NCBI RefSeq assembly: GCF_030867095.1
Contig: NC_081830.1
Location: 34,517,832-34,581,831 of the forward strand
Origin: Alligator mississippiensis
Lineage: Eukaryota; Chordata; Crocodylia; Alligatoridae
Direction of reading: 5' to 3'
DNA length: 64,000 nt
The notes below the pieces were generated by a model that was not told the origin of the DNA, ran no database searches, and saw only the letters and a list, made by a program, of their open reading frames with translations. Of this stretch, positions 46,144 to 55,707 are shown piece by piece. Made by a program: the position numbers and the translations under genes. Each line of letters begins with the position of its first letter. Position 1 is the stretch's first letter.

Positions 46144-48289
46144 GGTAGCTTCCTAAGGAAACCGAAGAAATACCACATTAGCCTTTTTAGAGGATACATG
46201 TTTCCAGTTCTAGCACCTGAATCATTTTATTCTGCCTTTTCTTTCAGAGCTGTCACTTCCTACTCAAATGTATAATATTTGTCAAACTAAAGAAAAGATA
46301 CTGGTATTCATTGTGAAAACTGTAGGAAAAAGGTACTAGAATTTCAGGTTAGGTATTGTGTCTAGATCTTAAATTTTCTTCTTTAAGCTTCATTCAATAT
46401 TAAAATAAGAAGTACGCTGTGTTAACATGCATGTCTCAACATCTGGAGACAAACACTGACATGACTGCTACAGTAAGATAACTCTTAATTTTAGAGTAGT
46501 TCTGAAAAATGAGTGTCAAACTGATCTCACAAAGCAAAAATGAGTAACGCATGTAAATCATATTTAATTTTTGGGAAGTGACATTTAAGGGAATACTTAA
46601 ACAAAAATAGTTTCTAGTTGTGAAACCTGATGGAACTAGTTGGTTTATAAGCTGAGAAATATATTTTTTTCTTTTTCCCTACACATGAAAATCATTTTGT
46701 GTCATACCAGTTTTCTTTTAGAAGAGATCTAAGCCCCTGGGCAGAAAGAAGCCAAAAGGAAGAGAAAATCTGAAGAGTGAGTAAAAAAGGTAGTTAGGAC
46801 TGGAGGGATGACATTCAGTTATGCTCCCTGCCTGGCCTCTGTATGAAGAGATAAGTGCTAGCTTGTTCACACCCGGACCCAGTGTGAGGAGTTAAGCACC
46901 GGAATGTAGTTTTGAAATGGAGCCCTGAGAAATCAGAAAAGTTATAGAGGGATTCCTGGTTCCTGGACATACATATAGGTCTCCATTGTGATTTAAAAAA
47001 CGAACTAAATGAAACCAGAACCCAACTGAAACCACAACCTCTGGCAATTCTGAAAACTCTACTAGAATCCTCTGTATACCTTTTTCACTCCTAAATATCT
47101 TCCAAAATATGGCCTTCACTCCCCCTCTTCCCCCCCACCCATTTAAGTCTATGTGTTGTTAGTGGGATGGGAGTGTGGGGGTGGGGTGCAGAAGGAAGAG
47201 GACTGGGGAGGGGAGCTAGGTATAATGAAAATTAGTTCAGTACTGCTTGTGAGATGCCATGGAGATACCTCAGGAGGAAGAATATTAAACACTTCCTGAG
47301 GTCTTTTCACTTGCTAAAGGCCTGATCCTACACCAAGATTCTCATTATTACTACAACTCACTTGACATCTGAGTAGTCAGAGAGCACAGCTCATTGGAAA
47401 ATGGATACAAAAGAGTACAACACTGATTCATTCCTGACTGCACTATGTCTGCAAAGTGTTCACAAACCTACCCAGTGAGAGCATAACATTGGGAAGGGAA
47501 AGTAGATGAGAAACACTGAAAAGTTTATTTTCATTGGGTGCCTGCAGTTGTGTTAAAACAGTTAGAAATCCCAGTTTACCTCTTGATCAGGAGCAGTTCC
47601 ACTATCCTTTTCCTCTCTCCACTTTTTTGTAAAAAACAATTTGTGTTCCAGAAGGGCACCTTGGCACCGGTCTCTCATCCATAGATTTGTCTTTCCTTTG
47701 AGAGAGAGAGAATATCACCCCTGATTCAATATTTATTTCACAGATGTAATAGCAATCCCTCCCTTGACATAGAGGCTAGATGACATTTGAATTACCAAAC
47801 TAGAAGTGTAAATGTTTATTTGGGAATGGTAAAACAACGTGATTAGTACAATCAAATTTGCAGTCCCATAGGGAAAGTGATGAAGACTGAAAAAAATATT
47901 CTGTCATCATAGATAATGAGTCACAAGTGTAACAATTGTGTTGACAATTGTGAATTACCAATAAATCAACAGTATACCAACAGCAAATCAGTAAATCAAC
48001 AACCACAGCAACAAAGTCCTAGGGCAGAAGCTCATGTGTCTAGTTCCTCTTAGTTTGCCCCTAAGAAGAGTTGGGATGCAAGTGTTGAGAGGGACCTGGG
48101 GGGTCAGCCTGACTGCCTGGGGCTGCTCTGAGCTAGCTCAACATGCTGCCGAGGGGCTGACTGGGCATGAGGTTGACCCAGTGCAGCATCTATACATACA
48201 GTGATGAGGAGTAAAAAACTGAGCTACAGGATAGTATTTGTATTTGTACTTGTATTTACAAGTAATACCCTGCTGTCCAGTTAATTAGA
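46144..48289. other. Gene-free stretch
   Basis: Upstream side of the minus-strand OR pseudogene. No further gene or clear mobile element was recognised. Confidence 0.45.
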
Positions 48290-48480
48290 AGGGCCGATAG
48301 CTGAGCCGGGGGGTCTAGGGTCCACCCCCCAGCACGCTTCCCGTGGACCGGAAGTGGACCAGAATTACTTCTGGTCCACTTCCAGGTTCACTGCTGAGCA
48401 TGCGCAGGGCCCCCCCCCCACTTCTGTGGGACACTCTATGCACCCCAGCATCGCAGCATTCACAAGATCTTACCTTTTTG
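48290..48480. mobile_element. Fragment related to the foldback hAT-like family
   Basis: GTGGACCAGAATTACTTCTG with CTGGTCCACTTCC, then GTGGGACACTCTATGCACCC and CAGCATTCACAAG, are shared with the interior of 49456-50276. No terminal repeats are preserved. Confidence 0.5.
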
Positions 48481-48799
48481 TTTTCTAAAATAAAGCTTAT
48501 AACACACTTGTACATATGGACAGAACAGTTCTTTTATTGGAAAGCAAAGCACATTCAACTGAAGTAGTATTTTACAAATGCATATATACGCCACCTGGGA
48601 AAGAAATACATAGGTATCCTTTAGGCAATAGGAGTCAGTTCCTTCCAATTTCACTTTACCTTTTATTGCATCATTTCCTTGTTATGTTGACATTTACATA
48701 GTAATGTCATTTCTAAAGTGGTCTGTTTTAAAGTCATTCATGATAATGTAAAAACAAGGTTCACAAGGTCATGGACATTATCTTTAAAAAATATGACAG

Positions 48800-49240
48800 A
48801 TGTGGGGAAATTGGAGATAGTCCTTACACAGGCAAGAAAATAATACAGGGGTTGGAAAGCTGTTTGAATAAAGATTAAGAAAACTAGACATGTTTACTTG
48901 GGATAAAATTGGATTAAAGGGAAACATGAAAAGTTTTCCAGTATTTAAAAGACTGCCACAAAGGAGAAGGAAAACAACTGCTCCTCCTTGCTGAGAAAGG
49001 CAGAACACAGCAATAGCTTTAAAGTGTAGCAAAGTAGATCTAGACTAGATCTCAGAGTGGGAGGCGGGCAGGAGATTTTTTACTATAAGAACAGTAAGAT
49101 AGAGAAATTACCCTGGGAAGTTGTAAAATCTCTTTCACTGGAGGTTTTCAACAGGAGGGTGGATACACATTTGACAGATATTTAGGAATAGCATCCCAGC
49201 AAGGGTTTGTAACAGATGACACCGAGGTCTATTCCAAACC
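48800..49240 (+). mobile_element. L3/CR1-like LINE 3' fragment
   Basis: The translated plus strand, though broken, gives LPWEVVKSLSLEVFNRRVD (about 49108-49165), the C-terminal end typical of L3/CR1-like ORF2. It is an old, decayed copy. Confidence 0.6.
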
Positions 49241-49455
49241 TATGGGAGCCTACACACATGCATCAAGGCTGCTGCCAGAACAGACTTGATTAATTGAGAT
49301 TGCTGGAGCCTGGTAATTACTGTGCTCCAGGAGACTCCAGTATCATGTATATGAGCATCCCCCTGCTGAAAAATGTCAGCAGAGGCATTAATTTTAACTG
49401 AATTTCATTCAATGTGTGTGGCCCCACCACCATTTGTCAATGTAGAGATGCTGAT

Positions 49456-50276
49456 TAGGGGTGTGCAAAATGGGCCCTATTAGATTCAGATTCAGCCCAA
49501 ATCGGAGACAGTGATTTGATGTGTTGATTTGGATCACTGTCCCTGATTTGATTCAGCCGAATCCAAATCTGAAAATGAAATGCTGCTTTGGAGAATCAGT
49601 GATTTGGACATAGGCACAGCTTTAAATGTTTTTTCTACATGCTTTGAGGTATCAGGCACAGCTAATGAATGCTGTGATGCTGGGATGGATGGAGTGTCCC
49701 ACAGGAGTGTGGGGGCCCCTCTACATGCTCGGTGATGAACCTGGAAGTGGACCAGAAGTACTTCCAGTCCACTTCTGGGTCCTCTGGGGAGCGCACTGGG
49801 CCCCCCCTCTGCACCCGCAGGCTCAGTGATTGGTCGCGGGGGGACCCTGCATGCCCCCCCCCAGACCCAGGAGGCACCATTTGCCAAGCTGCGGGGGGTG
49901 GGGGGGAGGGGAGGCCTCCCTGTGCACTCCCCGGCAGACCCAGAAGTGCTTCTGGTCCACTTCTTGGACTGCTACCAAGCATATTGGGGAGCCCCCCGAC
50001 ACAGTTCTGTGGGATGCTCCACCTGCCCCAACATTGCAGTATTCACAAGCTACCTGGTACCTAGAGGTATCTAGAAAAAACATTTAAAGCTGTGCCTATG
50101 TCCAAATCATCAAATCTTTCCAAATGCCTCTGAATTGATTCAGAGGGTTCCGATTCGATTCATAGAGATTAAAGGGTCCTCTGATTCGATTCAGATTGAG
50201 ATTCAGAGATTCAGCCACCGAATTGGGCTGAATCTCCGCCAAATTGAATTAGGGACTGAAGCTTCGCACATCCCCA
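49456..50276. mobile_element. Foldback hAT-like element, 821 bp
   Basis: The left end TAGGGGTGTGCAAAA and the right end, read in reverse as TGGGGATGTGCGAAG, are terminal inverted repeats of the family seen at 34905-35994. ATGCTGAT (49448-49455) and ATGCTGTT (50277-50284) form a 7-of-8 target duplication. GATTCGATTC-rich sub-ends flank a GC-rich middle that folds back: GAAGTGGACCAGAAGTACTT near 49743 is mirrored by AAGTGCTTCTGGTCCACTTC near 49944. No transposase is encoded. Confidence 0.8.
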
Positions 50277-50280
50277 ATGC

Positions 50281-50388
50281 TGTTACATGTGACACTCCAG
50301 GCACTTTAACTAGAGCGGTTCTCAGAGCCGCTTTAAGTAAATCGGCCCCTCTCTCCATCTCCTGGAGGACATGTATAAATGTCCTATG
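50281..50388 (-). mobile_element. Short MITE-like repeat, partner of 12878-12973
   Basis: The reverse complement contains GGACATTTATACATGTCC, CCAGGAG, GCGGCTCTGAGAACCGC, TTAAAGTGCCTGGAGTGTC and ACATGTAAC, in the same order as 12878-12973. It directly follows the foldback element. The family is unknown. Confidence 0.5.
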
Positions 50389-53300
50389 ATTCTGTGGAAT
50401 TCCTTTTAATGGCAATCTGTCCGAAACTTAGATCTTGAGAGATTTTGTCTGTCTGAATCTTAGTTTCTGAGAGTTCATTATAACAGAGACCATGTTATTC
50501 TCTGTTTGCCATGCAGCTAGCAGAGTGGATTGATAACCTCTGATGACCACTATGAAGTGCTACAATACCAGGAAAATAAATACATAAAAACATGTCCTCC
50601 CCAAAGGAGTGGCATAATGTGACATAATGTAGTTGTTAAGACTATATCTGGGAGTACTATCACATTGGAAATGTCCTTAGGAATCTTCATGATTAATGGC
50701 ATTCCGAAAAGTCTCTCTGCATTGGTCTAGATAGGACATCATAGTCAACACCAAATAGTGTTTTAGGAAATTCATTGTAAGGAGGCTTAAAGCAGAAATA
50801 GTATACGTGTTACTTCAGATGACTGTGGACTATCCTTCCCTACCTTCTTTTTGGACAACAGAAAAATCTGTCAGAATTTAAAAAATGCCCTCTCAGACTA
50901 CAACAGAAGTCACAGGGCCCCTTTTAGAGAGAGAAAAGAGAGAGAGCAAAGGGCATGTCTGAAGAAGCTGAATCTATCTAGGTCAATATTACGTGCAGGT
51001 AGTACTTTAAGGATCTCTCTACATCAGTTCCATGGCACACTTGAGATCAGTGCCAAGATGCCCATTCCACAAATCTATTCCCCACATTTGCCAGATTTAG
51101 AAATGAGTCAGTGACCTTGACATGGAGTACCTCAATCCATGATACTAGAAGCCTTTTTCTCCACCATGCTTTCAGAGAGGAAGGTTTCAGTACTTCTTCA
51201 TTACCCCAAATCCAGGGTTGGCATGTGTATACCATGTGAGCAGAGATGGGCAAAGCATAATGCCCTGAGGTAATTAAGACTTATCTTTGAACGTATATAA
51301 AAAATACAGTGTAATTATTCTAAATTCCACTTTCTTTCTCAGCTTTATTTCAAATGTTAAATAAAGTCCTTTGATTGGTACCCGTCATCACAATAACATT
51401 GGTCACATATACCTTAAAAGAGGAACTTAGGGAATAGGTCACCAGTGTTACGGGTGAACATTTTCTGTCCTTTCATAAGATAAAGACCAGGGAACTCCTT
51501 CCTGGTGTTTGATGTGTTTTAGTGGTCCTTTCTGAAAAAGAAGCCAGCAAGCTGACTCTTGTGCATATTGATTAGGAAGGACAGGACTTGTGGACTTCAA
51601 CACAGTGCTTTCCTCCTTACTCAGGTTCATAAGCGAGGAGACAGTCAGCAGGAGACTATTGAATCCTATACGTTATCCTATGTCCCAGAAAATTCAGGGT
51701 TGCCTCAAACCAAATATTGCTCACTTTCTCACACAGGACAATCTATACCTTGTTTCTGGGGATTGTCACACATATTACTCCTAGGAAGGCACATTTTCTT
51801 TGGTTACCACATCCTTACCTTGATACTCACAGTTTTCACTGTCTTTCATTGTCAGTATTACATTTCTGGTTTACCACTTCACCACTCTCAATAATTGCAT
51901 GCAATCCATTGTGAGTGGCAAGATAACAGGTACAACAGATGTGGGCTGCCACCCCACAACTGTGCTGCTGTTGGTTGTGACCATTTCACAATCATCAGAA
52001 CTATCCATTCCACGTTACAATTCTGACTAATTATTTATGACATTTCTAATCTATCTCTTTCCCACTGTGATTCAACATTCAACTGAGCTAATCCTGCTAG
52101 GAATCTGCCTTCTTTGTGTTATCTCATCCACTTCAGTATTTCACCTGCATTTCTAGTGCACTTTAACACCGCTGTCACTTCTTTCACACCACCCTTTCTT
52201 TATGGAACGTTAGGGTACGTAAGGTTTGTTCTGTTTTATTTCACAATTGTCAGAAGTATCCATTCCACAATAGTTTTTGCTAATTATCTATGAGGGTGGA
52301 GTATTTCCATTTTCTTTCCCTTCCCATCTGGGACTTGATGTTTGATTGCCCTACTATGCACTTTCATCATCTGCAATTAAATATATTAGGATTCCTTTGA
52401 CGTGCCAATTAGTAAAACCACATTCTCTGCAGCATAAATACTGAATCAGAAGGGACACATGCTCTCTCATAAAAATGCATGACAGAGAATGAGAGAGCAT
52501 TGCCAGAACATCATCTGGAACACACATTTGACTTTGCAGAGGAGTGGAAAGAAGATGGATTGTGGAATCTGTTCCCCAGTGAAAAGGTAAACTCTGAGAT
52601 CTCCCTCCCTTTCTGCGACAACCACAAACAGACAGTGGGGACACATTAGTCACCTCATCTAGTCTACCCTCCTTTCCCAATAGCAGACTTACACATTGTA
52701 GGAGTCTCTCATACGGACCGGGAGGTCATTAATGAATTAGTATTGTACATGATTTTCCATCCATTGTATAGCGAACTGCCTACTTGGTCTGCTGACACGC
52801 CAACTGTATCGGGAGAATACTAAGAATCTTGGTGCAAGATCAGGTACCTGAAATGATGTCAGTAAATATTTTATATCTTTCTTCTTGGTGTATCTTCATG
52901 GTGTCTTTCAGTTCTTAATTGATTTTTTTTAATAACATTTCCCTACATACCCAGAAATGGATGAGATGGATCTATGACAGAGAGAGCATAAAAGTCATAT
53001 TTTGAAAGGAAAATGAACCAGACAGGCATCTATCTGTACCTCCAAAAATGCAAACTCTTCTGAAAATTTGGTCCCAATACATTTACCCAAGTACAATAGG
53101 AGTCTGTGACAGCTAACAGAATGAAGGTGGCTTACGCTTCCTCCTCACCCTGCATTGTGCTGTGGATAAAGGTCAGAGTAAATTTTCTGAGAGGCGCTCA
53201 GAGATTATGACATCGACAAACTTTATCCCTCTTAAATTGTGCTAGAGATTTGGGCTACTCAGTTCCTCTTGTTTCTTCCTTCTCTCCTTTTGAGCAGTCC

Positions 53301-54180
53301 TGCACATGAACACTCTTTTCTCCCCCTTCATATTATTGTTACCTACCCTCCACTCACCTTTCTCCAGCTGTCATCCTTTAAGATATGAAGACCCAGGTCA
53401 CCCCTTCATTTCCCGTAGCCTCCTACACTCATCCTTAATGATTTTCAAGTGGAAGACCCACCTGACCCTTTGGTTGCACCCTTGTTCCCTCTCTTGTGTT
53501 TGTGCATCCTGTATTTTCCCTTGTCTTATCAACAAGCTTGTTTTAATGGTCAGGTAATACCAGCAGCCACTATTATATGGCCTTTAAATCTCATTTAAAT
53601 ATCTTTTTCCTGAAACTTTTTGTGTCACTCTTTTGTTACCTATTGATAGCCTTCTGGGTTCTTTTATGCAACGGGTTGGTGTTCTTTTTAAGGCATTTCT
53701 CTGAACCACTGTGAAAGATACTTAATGAAAAAAAGGATTTTTATGTGCATCTAGAAGCTCTTGTGACTAACAAATATCTGTTCTTCTGTTGGTATTTTTG
53801 AAAGCATTACTAAAACATAGCAAAGAACATTTCAGTTTTAGGGTGTTTGCTTCAGTGTAATTTATTTGTCTTCTACCTTGGGAATATGGCGCTACATGCA
53901 TTTCTAAAAAATATTAGAAATAAGAGACATTTCATTGTAGTGGGGTTATGATTAAGAAAAAAGGCAATTTAAGATTCTCCAGTTGCTGGAACTGGAAAGA
54001 TGAATGTTAATTTTTATTTCCTACTACAGGAAGTGGCATAAAAAGGCATATGTGACTACAAAATTTAGATTGTCAGCAACTTCTTGCATCACGTGGGGTA
54101 TTTGGAATAGCTATGGTGCATTGACGGGATGAAGTAAACATTACTGTAGGAAATATATATTTATCTTCCTAAAAAGCAGT
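50389..54180. other. Gene-free stretch
   Basis: No supported gene. It contains a perfect 12-bp inverted repeat (52459-52470 and 52489-52500) and a diverged direct repeat of about 55 bases (51988-52045 and 52242-52300). Upstream non-coding exons of the 54215 OR could lie here but cannot be recognised. Confidence 0.45.
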
Positions 54181-54205
54181 TTTTTTCTTTGTTCAATTTT
54201 CTTAG
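54181..54205 (+). promoter_or_regulatory. Splice acceptor before the OR11/OR6-like coding exon
   Basis: A pyrimidine-rich tract ending TTTTCTTAG lies 9 bases before the start codon (ATCTCATGG), the expected acceptor of a 5' UTR intron. Confidence 0.55.
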
Positions 54206-54214
54206 TTAGATCTC

Positions 54215-55207
54215 ATGGCAGACAGAGGCTGGGAAAATCAAACAATTAAGACAGAATTCATCCTTCTGGGATTTCAGTATCTTCCTACACTTCAGGTCCT
54301 TCTTTTTCTGGTGTTACTTTTGATCTACATAATGACTATGTCTGGCAACATCCTCATCATTGCATTGGTTGCAACTGATCGGCACCTGCACACTCCCATG
54401 TACTTCTTCCTGGGGAATTTGTCCTGCTTGGAGACCTTCTACACTTCAACCATCTTGCCCAGGGTGCTGGCCAGCCTACTGACTGGGGACAGAACCATCT
54501 CTGGTCGATGCTGCATCACGCAGCTGTATTTTTTTGCTTTTCTAGCAGCTACTGAATGCTATCTTTTAGCCATGATGTCCTATGATCGGTATTTAGCAAT
54601 ATGTAAACCACTGCATTATACAAATCATATGAATGGTGTGCTCTGCATTCAGCTGGCAGCTGGGTCTTGGGTAAGTGGGTGTTTGGCTAGTACGATCACA
54701 AATATTTTGATGTCAAAATTAACATTCTGTGGTCCCAAGGAAATAGACCATTTCTTTTGTGATTTTCCCTCAATAATCCACCTATCTTGTAGTGATACCC
54801 ATCTCCTAGAACTTATAGTTTACACATTTGCTGCTATATTTACCTTGCCTCCCTTTCTATTAACGCTTCTTTCCTATGCCTATATCATTGTTACCATTTT
54901 AAGAATGCCTTCCACTATGGGCAGGCACAAGGCATTTTCCACCTGCTCTTCTCACCTTATTGTGGTGACACTTTTTTATGGGACTATCATGTTAGTGTAT
55001 TTGTTGCCCAAAACTGTCATGCTTAGAGACCTGAGCAAAATATTCTCTGTCTTTTACTCCGTCGTGACTCCCTTGGTTAATCCCATCATCTACAGCTTGA
55101 GAAACAAAGAGGTCAAGGAGGCCCTGAAGAAGGTCATCCATAAATTTATGACTGTACAAGGATATTGGATCAGTTTTCTTTTGAGGTTTATTTTAAAGAG
55201 AAATTAA
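54215..55207 (+). CDS. Olfactory receptor, OR11/OR6-like, intact
   Basis: A 330-residue class II odorant receptor with seven transmembrane segments. Visible marks are N-glycosylation site NQT (8-10), GN in TM1 (44-45), PMYFFLGNLS (61-70), Cys 100 at the top of TM3, MSYDRYLAIC (121-130), Cys 172, 182 and 192, SY in TM5 (220-221), KAFSTCSSH in TM6 (239-247) and NPIIYSLRN in TM7 (289-297). The C-terminal tail is about 15-20 residues longer than usual and ends in a hydrophobic/basic run (ISFLLRFILKRN), possibly from read-through into former UTR. The closest human relatives by eye are the OR11A/OR6 groups; this rests on motif similarity only. Its paralogue is the frameshifted minus-strand copy at 45156-46143. 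Confidence 0.95.
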   Translation: MADRGWENQTIKTEFILLGFQYLPTLQVLLFLVLLLIYIMTMSGNILIIALVATDRHLHTPMYFFLGNLSCLETFYTSTILPRVLASLLTGDRTISGRCCITQLYFFAFLAATECYLLAMMSYDRYLAICKPLHYTNHMNGVLCIQLAAGSWVSGCLASTITNILMSKLTFCGPKEIDHFFCDFPSIIHLSCSDTHLLELIVYTFAAIFTLPPFLLTLLSYAYIIVTILRMPSTMGRHKAFSTCSSHLIVVTLFYGTIMLVYLLPKTVMLRDLSKIFSVFYSVVTPLVNPIIYSLRNKEVKEALKKVIHKFMTVQGYWISFLLRFILKRN

Positions 55208-55597
55208 AAACATATAAGATGAGGCAAAAACATTATGAACTGAATCTCTGGTGACACGATGTATCTTGAAGAAAAGAAATGATACTGTGGTCTAGATGAA
55301 TGAGCTTTTAAGTTTTAGGATGGATATTAGATGGTTTTCTTTGTGTTGGTTGAATGTCAGCCATTGAATACTCAATAGCTAAACTTTAAAAAATATGTAT
55401 TTGAATGACTCATTTCTAGGCTAAAATTAATTTAAGTTATAATTCCTGTACAAGTTATTTTAATTTCCAAATAATGGTTCTGTAATTTGAATTAAATATG
55501 ATATTTAAAAAAACAAAGAAGATACAATAGGGGTTTTTTTAATCATTGTTATTGTTTGTTATAATCAGTTTTATTATTATAAAACCTAGATAATGAA
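55208..55597. other. Gene-free stretch, likely OR 3' flank
   Basis: AT-rich sequence with no gene. It may include the 3' UTR of the OR at 54215. Confidence 0.4.
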
Positions 55598-55707
55598 TAG
55601 GAGTGTGCAAAGTGGGCCCTATTCGATTCAGATTTGGATTTGGCCTGAATCATGGACAGTGATTCGATTTGTTGATTTGGATCACTGTTCCCGATTCACA
55701 AATTTCA
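55598..55707 (+). mobile_element. Left-end fragment of the foldback hAT-like family
   Basis: TAGGAGTGTGCAAAGTGGGC, CTATTCGATTCAGATTTGG and GTTGATTTGGATCACTGTTC match the left part of 49456-50276. It is cut short where the CR1 tail starts (about 55708). Confidence 0.75.
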
